64,000 bases of DNA, taken from the NCBI GenBank assembly GCA_965249925.1, contig OZ252260.1, positions 7,440,001-7,504,000 on the forward strand, read 5' to 3'. The notes under the pieces are model-generated. The model saw nothing but the letters and a program-made list of their open reading frames with translations, did no database searches and was not told the origin of the DNA. Positions 51,426-60,820 of the stretch are shown piece by piece; positions within the stretch are counted from its first letter, which is position 1; each line of letters begins with the position of its first letter. Source of the stretch: Hoeflea_A sp965249925. Lineage in GTDB: Bacteria > Pseudomonadota > Alphaproteobacteria > Rhizobiales > Rhizobiaceae. The position numbers and the translations under genes were made by a program.

Positions 51426-54400
51426 ATGAACGGCAAATGGGACTTCTGGATCGATCGCGGCGGCACGTTCACCGATGTCGTCGGCCACGCGCCGGACGGC
51501 AGCATCGTCCAGAAGAAACTGCTTTCGACAAACCCCGGGGCGTATCGCGACGCCGCCGTGCAGGGCATACGCGAACTGCTCGACATTGCACCTGGCGAGC
51601 CGGTACCCGGCCAACGGATCGGCGAGGTCAAGATGGGGACCACGGTCGCCACCAACGCCCTGCTGGAGCGTGCCGGAGACCGCACCTTGCTGGTCATCAC
51701 CAGGGGTTTCCGCGACGCGTTGCGCATTGCCTATCAGGCGCGCCCCGACATTTTTGCCAAGCAAATCATTCTGCCCGAACAGCTTTATGAGCGGGTGGTC
51801 GAGGTCGATGAGCGGGTGCGTGCCGACGGCACCGTCGAAGCGGTACCGGACGAAGCCAGCGTGTACGCGGAATTCGCCGCCGCCAAGGCCGACGGCATCG
51901 ATGCAGTCGCTATCGTGTTCATGCATTCCTGGAACTACCCGGAACACGAGGCAAGGGTTGCCGATGTTGCGCAGACACTGGGCTTTGGCCAGGTTTCGGT
52001 TAGCCATCGGGTGTCGCCACTGGCCAAGCTGGTCGGGCGCGGCGATACGACCGTCGTCGACGCCTATCTGTCGCCGATCCTGCGTCGCTATGTCGACCAG
52101 GTGGCGCGCGATTTGGGTGCCTCCGGCGACGCTACGGAAGGACCGTCGCTCAAATTCATGATGTCCTCCGGCGGCCTGACGGCAGCGCGGCTGTTTCAGG
52201 GCAAGGACGCGATCCTGTCGGGCCCGGCCGGTGGGGTGGTCGGGATGGCCGAAACCGCCGATCTCGCCGGTTTCGACCGCGTCATCGGCTTCGACATGGG
52301 TGGCACCTCCACCGATGTCGCGCGATACGACGGCGAATACGAGCGTGCGTTCGACACCGAAGTGGCGGGCGTGCGCATCCGGGCCCCAATGATGCGCATC
52401 CACACGGTCGCCGCCGGGGGTGGGTCGATCCTCCACTACAGGGACGGCCGTTTCCTGGCGGGTCCGCATTCGGCCGGCGCCGATCCGGGCCCTGCCTGCT
52501 ACCGGCGCGGCGGACCGCTTGCTGTCACCGATGCCAATGTCATGCTGGGCAAGCTTCAGGCCGACTATTTTCCCGCCATTTTTGGACCGGCCCAGGACGA
52601 ACCGCTCGACGTCGCGGTCGTGCGGGACAGATTTGTCGATCTCGCGGATGAAATCGGCGGCAGCAAATCGGCCGAAGAGGTGGCCGAAGGCTTCGTCACG
52701 GTCGCCGTCGAAAACATGGCCAACGCCATCAAGAAGATCTCCGTTCAGCGCGGCTATGATGTGACGCGGTACCTGTTGAATTGCTTCGGCGGTGCCGGCG
52801 GCCAGCATGCCTGCCTGGTCGCCGACGCCTTGGGCATCGAAGCGATCCTTATCCATCCCTTCTCCGGCCTGTTGTCCGCCTACGGCATCGGCCTCGCCGG
52901 TTTGTTCGCGACACGCCAGCAGGCGCTGGTCCAGCCGTTGGATGGCGCCGCGATCGGTGCCGTCGACAGCCTCATCGAGCGGCTCGCCGAGGAGGCGATC
53001 GATGAATTGCAACGCCAGGATGTACCTGCCGATGTCATCCGATGGCGCCCTGTCCTGCACCTGCGATATGAGGGAACCGACACGACGATCCCTGTCGATT
53101 TCTCCGATCGATCGGTCGAGGCTGCAAGAGGTGCCTTTGACGTTGCCCACCGGGCACAGTTCGGTTTCATATACGAGGACAAACCGGTCATCGTCGAAGC
53201 GGTGGGGATTGAAGCCGCCGATGTCCGCGACCGTGGCGCTCATGAACCCGACCTGCCGCTGCGCGACGCGATCGCAGCGCCCGACGACACACGCCGCCTG
53301 TTTACCGGAGGCAAGTGGCATGATGCAGGAATTCACCGACGCGCGCATCTGTCCCCCGGTCAACGGGTCGATGGCCCCGCGCTGATCATCGAGGCGAACC
53401 AGACCATCGTTGTCGAGCCCGGCTGGCGCGCCGAGATCAATGCCAAGAACCACGTGGTATTGCGTCGTTTCGAGCCAAAGCAACGTCAGCAGGCAATCGG
53501 CACAAGACAAGCAGACCCCATTCTGCTGGAGGTCTTCAACAATCTGTTCATGGCAATCGCCGAGGAAATGGGCATCACGCTTCAAAACACCGCCTACTCG
53601 GTCAACATCAAGGAGCGGCTGGACTTCTCCTGCGCGGTGTTCGACCGCAACGGGGCGCTCGTCGCCAACGCCCCGCATATGCCGGTGCATCTCGGCTCGA
53701 TGGACCGGTCGGTGGAGACGGTGATCGCCCTCAACGAAAACAGGATCCGCCCCGGCGACGTCTTCGCCCTCAACGCACCCTATAATGGCGGCACGCATTT
53801 GCCGGACATCACGGTGGTGACGCCGGTGTTCGACGGAACGGGCCGCGAAATCCTCTTCTACGTTGCCTCCCGCGGTCACCACGCCGATGTCGGCGGCACG
53901 GCGCCTGGATCGATGACGCCGCTGGCGACCACGGTGGACGAGGAGGGCGTGCTTATCGACAATTTTTTGATCGTCGACCGGGGTCGGTTCCGCGAGGCCG
54001 AACTCATTACGCTGTTGACCGATCACCCCTACCCGGTGCGCAACGTCCACCAGAACGTCGCTGATCTGAAGGCCCAGATCGCCGCCAACGAGAAGGGCGT
54101 GGCTGATTTGCGCAAGATGGTCGGGGAATTCGGCCTCGAAGTGGTGGAAGCCTATATGGGTCACGTCCAGGACAATGCCGCCGAAAGCGTGCGCAGGGTC
54201 ATCGACGCCCTTTCCGATTGCTCCTACGCGTATGAAACCGACAGCGGCCAGGTCATTCGGGTCAACATCAGCGTCGACCGGCAAGCGCGCTCCGCCACCG
54301 TCGATTTCACCGGCACATCGCCGGTGATGGCCAACAACTTCAACGCGCCGGAGCCGGTGACCCGCGCCGCGGTGCTTTACTGTTTCCGGGTGATGGTCGA

Positions 54401-55058
54401 GGGCGCCATACCGATGAACGCCGGATGCCTTCGCCCGATCCGCATCGTTCTGCCCGACGGCTGCATGCTGAAACCCGCCTACCCGGCGGCTGTTGTTGCC
54501 GGCAACGTGGAGACGTCGCAGCATGTCACCAACGCCATTTTCGGCGCTCTCGGTGCCATCGCCAACAGCCAGGGCACCATGAACAACCTGACTTTCGGCG
54601 ACCAACGGTATCAGTACTACGAGACCATCTGTTCCGGATCGCCGGCCGGCCGGACGAACGACGGCCGCGGATTCAACGGAACGTCGGGTGTGCATGTGCA
54701 CATGACCAATTCCAGGCTGACCGATCCGGAGATCCTAGAGATGCGGTTTCCGGTACTGTTGGAGGATTTCCACATCCGCCCGGGCTCCGGCGGCAAGGGC
54801 GCGTTTTGCGCCGGGGACGGCACCGAGCGCACGATCCGCTTTCTGGAGAAGATGGAATGCGCCATTCTGTCGTCACACCGAACCCGGCCGCCGCAAGGCA
54901 TCGATGGCGGCGGCAACGGCCTGCCGGGGAAAACCGCGATCCGCCGCCTCGACGGACGTATCGAGCCTCTGAAGGGATCCGACCAGACCGTCGTTGAGGC
55001 GGGCGAGGCGGTTATTGTCACCACGCCAACCGCTGGTGGCTTCGGAGCCGCCGACTGA
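51426..55058 (+). CDS. 5-oxoprolinase (ATP-hydrolysing), HyuA-HyuB fusion
   Basis: 1210-residue cytosolic enzyme that opens 5-oxo-L-proline to glutamate using ATP. The N-terminal half is HyuA-like with WIDRGGTFTDVVG at the start and a second phosphate motif FDMGGTSTDVARYDG near residue 290. From about residue 695 (DPILLEVFNNLFMAIAEEMG) the HyuB-like half follows, with RGHHADVGGTAPGSM and a C-terminal GSGGKGAFCAGDGT. Length fits full 5-oxoprolinases rather than hydantoinases. AGGGCAG precedes the ATG. Functionally linked to the Ggt gene at 8 kb. Confidence 0.92.
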   Translation: MNGKWDFWIDRGGTFTDVVGHAPDGSIVQKKLLSTNPGAYRDAAVQGIRELLDIAPGEPVPGQRIGEVKMGTTVATNALLERAGDRTLLVITRGFRDALRIAYQARPDIFAKQIILPEQLYERVVEVDERVRADGTVEAVPDEASVYAEFAAAKADGIDAVAIVFMHSWNYPEHEARVADVAQTLGFGQVSVSHRVSPLAKLVGRGDTTVVDAYLSPILRRYVDQVARDLGASGDATEGPSLKFMMSSGGLTAARLFQGKDAILSGPAGGVVGMAETADLAGFDRVIGFDMGGTSTDVARYDGEYERAFDTEVAGVRIRAPMMRIHTVAAGGGSILHYRDGRFLAGPHSAGADPGPACYRRGGPLAVTDANVMLGKLQADYFPAIFGPAQDEPLDVAVVRDRFVDLADEIGGSKSAEEVAEGFVTVAVENMANAIKKISVQRGYDVTRYLLNCFGGAGGQHACLVADALGIEAILIHPFSGLLSAYGIGLAGLFATRQQALVQPLDGAAIGAVDSLIERLAEEAIDELQRQDVPADVIRWRPVLHLRYEGTDTTIPVDFSDRSVEAARGAFDVAHRAQFGFIYEDKPVIVEAVGIEAADVRDRGAHEPDLPLRDAIAAPDDTRRLFTGGKWHDAGIHRRAHLSPGQRVDGPALIIEANQTIVVEPGWRAEINAKNHVVLRRFEPKQRQQAIGTRQADPILLEVFNNLFMAIAEEMGITLQNTAYSVNIKERLDFSCAVFDRNGALVANAPHMPVHLGSMDRSVETVIALNENRIRPGDVFALNAPYNGGTHLPDITVVTPVFDGTGREILFYVASRGHHADVGGTAPGSMTPLATTVDEEGVLIDNFLIVDRGRFREAELITLLTDHPYPVRNVHQNVADLKAQIAANEKGVADLRKMVGEFGLEVVEAYMGHVQDNAAESVRRVIDALSDCSYAYETDSGQVIRVNISVDRQARSATVDFTGTSPVMANNFNAPEPVTRAAVLYCFRVMVEGAIPMNAGCLRPIRIVLPDGCMLKPAYPAAVVAGNVETSQHVTNAIFGALGAIANSQGTMNNLTFGDQRYQYYETICSGSPAGRTNDGRGFNGTSGVHVHMTNSRLTDPEILEMRFPVLLEDFHIRPGSGGKGAFCAGDGTERTIRFLEKMECAILSSHRTRPPQGIDGGGNGLPGKTAIRRLDGRIEPLKGSDQTVVEAGEAVIVTTPTAGGFGAAD

Positions 55059-55088
55059 TCCCGCAGCCGGGTTATTGGCGTCACCGGA

Positions 55089-55117
55089 CTGTCACATGGC
55101 TGTCACCTGCGTGTTAC
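55089..55117 (+). promoter_or_regulatory. PHO box upstream of btaAB
   Basis: CTGTCAC-ATGG-CTGTCAC, two identical 7-mers in 11-bp phase, followed at the next 11-bp step by GTGTTAC (5 of 7). This matches the rhizobial PhoB consensus CTGTCAT-N4-CTGTCAT closely. It lies 58 bases before the btaA start codon, so phosphate-starvation induction is expected. Confidence 0.75.
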
Positions 55118-55164
55118 GGGCCAGCGCTATCCGCACCTCAATACCCAGGCTGAACGGATTCGCG

Positions 55165-56421
55165 ATGTCAGAAATACTCTCCGACACCACAACTGTGCCG
55201 GCTGGTAGCCGACAACTGAAAAAGGCCATTTACCGCAACCGTTTGATGAGCCGGGAGGGCATTTCCGAACGACTGTTTGCCTATTTCTTTTCAGGACTCG
55301 TCTACCCACAGATCTGGGAGGATCCGGATATCGACATGGAGGCCATGGACCTGGGACCGCAGCACCGTGTCGTCACCATTGCTTCCGGCGGCTGCAATGT
55401 GCTCGCCTACCTGACCCGCTGGCCCGCTCACGTCGATGCGGTGGATCTGAACAGAACCCACATCGCGCTTAACCGGCTCAAACTCACGGCGATCCGGCAT
55501 CTGCCCGGCCACGCGGATGTGGAGAGGTTTTTTGGCAAAACCAACCAGGGCGGCAACCGAAAAGCCTACGACCGTCATATTGCGCCGCATCTCGACCCTG
55601 CGGCCCGTGCCTATTGGGAGGGTCGCAACTGGCGGGGTCAGCGGCGGATCGAGCTCTTTGACGGCAATTTCTACCGGGCTGGATTGCTCGGATGGTTTCT
55701 GACATCGGTACACCTGCTCGCCCGGATACATGGTGTTGATGCCTCGGAGTTTGTGAAAAGCCGCTGTCTCCGCGAACAGCGGCGTTTCTTCGATGAGCGC
55801 CTGGCACCACTGTTCGATCGTCGCCTGGTACGCTGGATCACCGGCCGCAAGGCGTCACTGTTCGGGCTCGGCATTCCGCCCACCCAATACGACGCGCTGC
55901 TTGAATCCACCGACGACCGGACCATGGCATCCGTATTGCGCCGACGGGTGGAGAAACTGTGCTGCCATTTCCCGCTGCACGAGAACTACTTTGCCCGCCA
56001 GGCTTTCGGTATGAGTTATGATGGCGCTCCGGGTGCATCGGTTCCGGCCTATCTCGATGCTGCGCACTACGACGTTATCCGCGACGGCACGCAGCAGGTC
56101 ACCGTCCACAACCGCAGCTTCACCGACCTCCTGGCGGAAAAACCCAATGCCTCCACGGATCGCTACGTGCTGCTCGACGCCCAGGACTGGATGAGCGACG
56201 CACAGCTGAACGCTCTGTGGGCACAGATCGACCGGACGGCCAGGCCTGGTGCCAGGGTCATCTTCCGGACCGCCGGTGAGCCGTCGATCCTGCCCGGTCG
56301 GGTCTCGACGTCCATTCTCGACAGTTGGGACTATCGGGCCGACGAATCGGCGCGTCTTCACCGCCGCGACCGGTCGGCCATCTATGGCGGCTTCCATCTC
56401 TATGTTAAGCAGGATGCATGA
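55165..56421 (+). CDS. btaA: SAM:diacylglycerol 3-amino-3-carboxypropyltransferase
   Basis: 418-residue enzyme that transfers the aminocarboxypropyl group of SAM to diacylglycerol, making diacylglycerylhomoserine, the first step of betaine lipid (DGTS) synthesis. Family landmarks: LVYPQIWEDPDIDMEAM, VTIASGGCNVLAYL (SAM-loop), VDAVDLNRTHIALNRLKL, FFGKTNQGGN, YVLLDAQDWMSDAQL and RTAGEPSILPGR. Length equals known BtaA proteins. The ATG at 55165 is chosen because an upstream ATG lies inside the PHO box. ATGA overlap with btaB. Confidence 0.93.
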   Translation: MSEILSDTTTVPAGSRQLKKAIYRNRLMSREGISERLFAYFFSGLVYPQIWEDPDIDMEAMDLGPQHRVVTIASGGCNVLAYLTRWPAHVDAVDLNRTHIALNRLKLTAIRHLPGHADVERFFGKTNQGGNRKAYDRHIAPHLDPAARAYWEGRNWRGQRRIELFDGNFYRAGLLGWFLTSVHLLARIHGVDASEFVKSRCLREQRRFFDERLAPLFDRRLVRWITGRKASLFGLGIPPTQYDALLESTDDRTMASVLRRRVEKLCCHFPLHENYFARQAFGMSYDGAPGASVPAYLDAAHYDVIRDGTQQVTVHNRSFTDLLAEKPNASTDRYVLLDAQDWMSDAQLNALWAQIDRTARPGARVIFRTAGEPSILPGRVSTSILDSWDYRADESARLHRRDRSAIYGGFHLYVKQDA

Positions 56422-57071
56422 GCGGCGATGCTGACACCGTCCACGCCCAGCGCATGGACGCCATCTACCGGTACCAGAAACACATCTACGATCTGAGCCG
56501 CAAGTTCTTCCTGCTGGGGCGCGACGGGCTGATCAACGGATTGGACGTGCCGCATACGGGATCCGTCCTGGAGGTCGGTTGCGGCACCGGACGCAACCTT
56601 CTGCGAGCGGCGAAGGTCTACCCGGCCGCCGAGCTGTTCGGTCTCGACATCTCGCGCGAAATGCTTCTGGTTGCGCAACGTAACATGAGCCGATCGGGAC
56701 GCACGGCTGTCTTGAAACAAGGCGACGCCCGCAGCTTCGCGGCCGATGAGTTGTTCGCCGGCCGGCGCTTCGACCGGATCTTCTTCTCCTATTCGCTGTC
56801 GATGATCCCGGACTGGCAGCGTGCGATCGCCCAAGCCCGGGCTTCACTGGCACCCGGCGGTTCGATTCATATCGTCGATTTCGGCCAGCAGGAAAAACTG
56901 CCGCTCTGGTTCAGATCGGCACTCTTCGGTTGGCTCGACAAGTTTCACGTCGAACCGCGTGCGGCGCTTTTCGAGACGATGCGCACGCTGGCAAATGAGG
57001 CCGGGACCGTTTCGCGATGCACATCGCTTTACCGCGGATATGCCTGGCGCAGCGTATTACACACGGCGTAG
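56418..57071 (+). CDS. btaB: Diacylglycerylhomoserine N-methyltransferase
   Basis: 217-residue SAM-dependent methyltransferase that trimethylates diacylglycerylhomoserine to DGTS. VLEVGCGTGRNLLRAAKVYP is the SAM-binding loop, FGLDISREMLLVAQRNM the acidic motif, FDRIFFSYSLSMIPDWQRAI the post-II motif. HIYDLSRKFFLLGRDGLI near the start is typical of BtaB. Identity rests on the family motifs together with the overlapping btaA gene. Confidence 0.92.
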   Translation: MSGDADTVHAQRMDAIYRYQKHIYDLSRKFFLLGRDGLINGLDVPHTGSVLEVGCGTGRNLLRAAKVYPAAELFGLDISREMLLVAQRNMSRSGRTAVLKQGDARSFAADELFAGRRFDRIFFSYSLSMIPDWQRAIAQARASLAPGGSIHIVDFGQQEKLPLWFRSALFGWLDKFHVEPRAALFETMRTLANEAGTVSRCTSLYRGYAWRSVLHTA

Positions 57072-57167
57072 CAACGGCATTACTCCGGCAAAACAGTGGT
57101 TTCTTTTCCGGCACAAACGCTCTAAAACAGGGCGAATTGGCTGTTACCTGACTCGGATTGCTCGGAC

Positions 57168-57944
57168 ATGCATCGCATTGCCCTGACGCTTCTGCCGCTG
57201 ATTCTCATCCTGACTTCATGCACGATGTACGACTTCGGTCCGCAGACACAGATCTCGCCGTCCCGTTACGGCGACAGCGATCCTCAGGATTTCGGCAAGA
57301 ACCACCCGGCCAAACACCATATTCACGGTATCGATGTTTCGAAATGGCAAGGGGACATCGACTGGAAACGGCTGCGTCAGGCAGACATCGCCTTCGCCTT
57401 TATCAAATCGACCGAGGGAGGCGATCACCGCGACGAGCGGTTCCTGGACTACTGGCGAGGCGCCAAGCGTGCCGGCATTCCGCGCGGTGCCTACCATTTC
57501 TACTATTTTTGTCGTCCGGCCCACGAGCAGGCCGCCTGGTTCATCGCCAACACGCCGAAAGACCGGACCGCCTTGCCGCCGGTTCTCGATATAGAATGGA
57601 ACGGCCATTCGCCGACCTGTAAGAAACGCCCGCCGCCATCAACGGTACGCCGTGAGATGGCGGTTTTTCTGAACATGATCGAGAAACACTACGGGAAGAC
57701 GCCGATCATCTATACCACCGTCGATTTTCACGCACAGAACCTTGAGGGGCACTTCAACGCGTACCCGTTCTGGGTGCGCTCCGTCGCCGATCATCCCGAC
57801 AATGTCTACCGGCAGCGCGATTGGCATTTCTGGCAATATACGGGGACCGGACGCGTCCCCGGGATTGACGGGGATGCGGACATCAACGTTTTTGTCGGCA
57901 ACACCAAGCAGTGGAACAAGTGGCTTACCGAGGCCACCCGATAG
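57168..57944 (+). CDS. GH25 lysozyme-like lipoprotein
   Basis: 258 residues. A short signal ends in the lipobox LILTSC, so the protein is probably lipid-anchored. The glycoside hydrolase 25 domain follows: HGIDVSKWQGDIDWKRL, FAFIKSTEGGDHRDERF, GAYHFYYF and PVLDIEWNGHSPT with the catalytic Asp-Glu pair; DWHFWQYTGTGRVPGIDGDADINVF closes the barrel. It should cleave peptidoglycan. It is followed by the MltB-type gene, a second wall enzyme. A tandem repeat overlaps its stop codon. Confidence 0.9.
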   Translation: MHRIALTLLPLILILTSCTMYDFGPQTQISPSRYGDSDPQDFGKNHPAKHHIHGIDVSKWQGDIDWKRLRQADIAFAFIKSTEGGDHRDERFLDYWRGAKRAGIPRGAYHFYYFCRPAHEQAAWFIANTPKDRTALPPVLDIEWNGHSPTCKKRPPPSTVRREMAVFLNMIEKHYGKTPIIYTTVDFHAQNLEGHFNAYPFWVRSVADHPDNVYRQRDWHFWQYTGTGRVPGIDGDADINVFVGNTKQWNKWLTEATR

Positions 57945-57985
57945 CTCGCCCAATCACCCGATAGCTCGCCCAGTCCACCCATAGG
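57935..57985. repeat. 20-bp tandem repeat at the end of the GH25 gene
   Basis: Units 57935..57954 and 57955..57974 (CACCCGATAGCTCGCCCAAT, one difference), then a partial third unit. The stop codon TAG lies in the first unit. Looks like recent slippage; no function is evident. Confidence 0.8.
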
Positions 57986-58008
57986 ACGTCCGATCCGGAG
58001 GAACTTTC

Positions 58009-59205
58009 ATGAACCGATCCCGTTTGTCCGCCGCAATTCTGATTGCCGGCGGTACGCTTCTTGCGCATGCGAACCCGGTTTCCGCGGCATCCTGCGGCGG
58101 TAATTTCGGGCAGTTCGTCAACGCTATCAAGCAGGAGGCGGTTGCGTCGGGAATCGATCCAGCTGTTGCCAACCGGGCGCTCGCAAACGCACGGATAGAC
58201 CAAAAGGTGTTGCGCCGCGATCGGGCGCAAGGGATTTTCAAAAGCACCTTCATCGATTTCTCCAGGAAGGTGATCAGCGGCAGCCGTTTTCAGAACGGTC
58301 AGAAACGGCTTCAACAATACGCCGCCGTGTTTGAACGGGCTGAGCGTGAGTACGGTGTCCCCGGTCCGGTGATCACCGCTTTTTGGGGGCTGGAAACCGA
58401 TTACGGCGCTGTGCAGGGTGACTTCAACACGATCAACGCCCTTGCCACCCTGTCGCATGACTGCCGGCGGCCGGAGCTGTTTCAGCCGCAGTTGATCGCG
58501 GCAATCCGGCTGGTCGGACTGGGCGGTCTCGATCCGGTCAACACGACCGGCGCCTGGGCCGGCGAAATCGGTCAGGTGCAATTGTTGCCGCTCGACATCA
58601 TCCGATTCGGTGTCGACGGCGACGGCGACGGCCAAGTACGGCTGAAGAAGAGCGCACAGGACGCGATTATGACCGCCGGCAATTTCATCCGCCATCTCGG
58701 ATGGCAGGCGGGTCAGCCCTGGCTGCAGGAGGTCACCGTTCCCCAGACCATGGACTGGAACCTTTCGGGACTCGGAAAGGCACTGCCGGTTCGCCAATGG
58801 GAAGCCCAGGGTGTGTCAGCCCGCCAGGGATCGTTGCCGTCCGGAGACCTGTCAGCCGCGCTGCTGCTGCCGCAGGGGAGAAAGGGGCCGGCGTTCCTCG
58901 CCTACCCCAATTTCTCGGTATATCTGGAGTGGAACAAATCCTTCATCTACACGACGACCGCAGCCTATTTCGCCACCCGCCTGGCCGGCGCGCCGCGCTA
59001 TGATCCCGGCAGCCCCGATACCGGCCTCAACGACGCCCAGATGAAGCAGTTGCAGCGCGTGCTCCAGGCGCGTGGCCACGATGTTGGTGATATAGACGGG
59101 ATACTCGGTGCTGGAACAAGGGGTGCTGTGCAGAAGGAGCAGCTGCGTCTCGGGCTGCCGGCCGACGCCTGGCCGACTCCCCGACTGCTCTCCATGCTGC
59201 AGTGA
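58009..59205 (+). CDS. Lytic murein transglycosylase, MltB family
   Basis: 398 residues. A signal peptide is followed by an SLT_2 domain: FRKVISGSRFQNGQKR-type region, VITAFWGLETDYGAVQGDF with the catalytic glutamate, INALATLSHDCRRPELF, and GAWAGEIGQVQLLPLDIIRFG. The C-terminal 65 residues are a PG_binding_1 domain (LNDAQMKQLQRVLQARGHDVGDIDGILGAGTRGAVQ). GGAGGAA 5-11 bases before the ATG is a strong ribosome site. It lies in tandem after the GH25 gene. Confidence 0.95.
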   Translation: MNRSRLSAAILIAGGTLLAHANPVSAASCGGNFGQFVNAIKQEAVASGIDPAVANRALANARIDQKVLRRDRAQGIFKSTFIDFSRKVISGSRFQNGQKRLQQYAAVFERAEREYGVPGPVITAFWGLETDYGAVQGDFNTINALATLSHDCRRPELFQPQLIAAIRLVGLGGLDPVNTTGAWAGEIGQVQLLPLDIIRFGVDGDGDGQVRLKKSAQDAIMTAGNFIRHLGWQAGQPWLQEVTVPQTMDWNLSGLGKALPVRQWEAQGVSARQGSLPSGDLSAALLLPQGRKGPAFLAYPNFSVYLEWNKSFIYTTTAAYFATRLAGAPRYDPGSPDTGLNDAQMKQLQRVLQARGHDVGDIDGILGAGTRGAVQKEQLRLGLPADAWPTPRLLSMLQ

Positions 59206-59212
59206 TTGCACC

Positions 59213-60673
59213 CTACGAAGCGTCGACGCCAACCTGTTCGGCGCTTTCGTTCGGCTTCGCTTCCTTGCGGGCGGCGGTTTGATCGGCCGCACCCTCTTTC
59301 GTGGCCTGTGCTTGCGCAGCCCTGACCGCGCGCCGGTGGTAGAGCGCAAGGCGGGCCGCCCGGTAGCGGACACGGGCATGGAACATCGCCCGGTGCACCG
59401 CCTGGCGACCGCGCCGCACCTCTCCGATTTCACTGGCATAGGCCTCGAGCAACGCCGCCCGATAGTTGGTCAGCCCCTCGCTCGCCACCCTCTCGATACG
59501 ATGCATCAGACCGGCCCAGACCGGTGAAACGAGCAGCGTGATGGCGGTTACCGCGATGGCCAAACGATAAGCATCGCCGCTCAGCGCGCCGGCCGCGAGC
59601 GCTGCAGCCGCGAGCACAAATGAAAACTCACCGATTTGGGCCATCGACAGTCCGGCGACCAGTGCCGTCTGGGCATTCGATCCGGTCACCCGCAGCAGAA
59701 CGATATTGAGCGCCGATTTGGCAGCGATCACGACGATGCAGGTGGCCACCACCAGCCAGATATTCGCCCATATGAACCGAAGATCCATCAGCAGCCCGAT
59801 AGACAGGAAGAACACCACCAACAGCACGCTCTGGATCGGCTCGATCACCGGAATAACTCGGCTGCGCAAAGTCGAGTTGCCGATCAGGATGCCGGCGATG
59901 AAAGCGCCATAGACCGGAGACAGGCCGGCGAAGCCCGAAACGGTGGCTGCGGAGAAGCAGAAGGCAAGCGATCCGAGCGCCAGGATTTCCACCTTGTTCT
60001 CCACCTGTTCGGTGAACGGCACTCGCAATTTGCCGCGCGGTCCAAGCCACCACAGCAATCCACCGAGGATCGCCACGGCGACGACCACCCGTAGAGTGGT
60101 CTGCCACACGTCGATGTCGTCACCACCAACACTTGAAACGAAGATCAGCATCGGCACGACGGCCAGGTCCTGAGCGATAAGCACACCGACGGCAATGCGC
60201 CCTTCCTCGCCACGCAGGACGCCCATGTCGTCGAGCATCTTCATTGCGACGACGGTACTGGAAATGGCGATAATGAAGCCGAGGATGATCGACTCGGTCA
60301 GCCCGACGCCAAGCGCTTTGCCAATCAGAATCGCCACCGCCAACGCAATGATGATTTGCCCGGCGGCCACCGGAACCGCCTGACGGAGGGTAAGGACGAA
60401 AGCCTTCAGCGACAGCTCCATCCCGATAAAGAACAGGAGGATCAACACGCCCATTTCGGCTAGAAGATTGACGTTCTCGGAGCTGGCGATCACCCCGAAC
60501 CCGGTTGGCCCCAGCGCAATGCCGGCAAGAATGAATCCGACCAGCGGAGGTTGCTTGAGGCGGATCAGACCGAGTCCCAGCAACACCGCAACGGCAGCGA
60601 CGAGGGCGATGTCGCCCAGTTGCGAGCCGTGACCAACACTCTCGGCGATGGTGCTTTGAAGGTCGCTCTCCAG
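59213..60673 (-). CDS. CPA2 cation/proton antiporter (KefB/YbaL-like)
   Basis: 486 residues with about twelve transmembrane helices. Landmarks are LKQPPLVGFILAGIALGPTGFG, AISSTVVAMKMLDDMG, GVLIAQDLAVVPML and GLSPVYGAFIAGILIGN; the C-terminal 80 residues are basic and soluble, with no TrkA-N domain. Known family members exchange K or Na for protons. Start: the first ATG/GTG/TTG candidates (GTG at 60586) fall inside the first helix. A CTG at 60673 has a perfect GGAGG 5 bases before it and gives a normal N-terminus (LESDLQSTIAESVG), just after an in-frame stop. Confidence 0.85.
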   Translation of the reverse strand: MESDLQSTIAESVGHGSQLGDIALVAAVAVLLGLGLIRLKQPPLVGFILAGIALGPTGFGVIASSENVNLLAEMGVLILLFFIGMELSLKAFVLTLRQAVPVAAGQIIIALAVAILIGKALGVGLTESIILGFIIAISSTVVAMKMLDDMGVLRGEEGRIAVGVLIAQDLAVVPMLIFVSSVGGDDIDVWQTTLRVVVAVAILGGLLWWLGPRGKLRVPFTEQVENKVEILALGSLAFCFSAATVSGFAGLSPVYGAFIAGILIGNSTLRSRVIPVIEPIQSVLLVVFFLSIGLLMDLRFIWANIWLVVATCIVVIAAKSALNIVLLRVTGSNAQTALVAGLSMAQIGEFSFVLAAAALAAGALSGDAYRLAIAVTAITLLVSPVWAGLMHRIERVASEGLTNYRAALLEAYASEIGEVRRGRQAVHRAMFHARVRYRAARLALYHRRAVRAAQAQATKEGAADQTAARKEAKPNESAEQVGVDAS

Positions 60674-60820
60674 GAAATCCTCCGATGGCGCAGGTCAACG
60701 TTCAGCCGGATTCTGACACGCCCGACCCATGCCAGCAAGGCACTGAAAAAAATCGCAAGATTCGGATGGCCATAGGCACCTTTCGGGCGTACCACTCCGT
60801 GTCGCAAAGCGAGGACGCCG

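Noticed and set aside
51303..54701. 1132-codon frame antisense to 5-oxoprolinase
   Set aside because: The sense strand encodes an unmistakable 5-oxoprolinase; the antisense frame is an artefact of high third-position GC.
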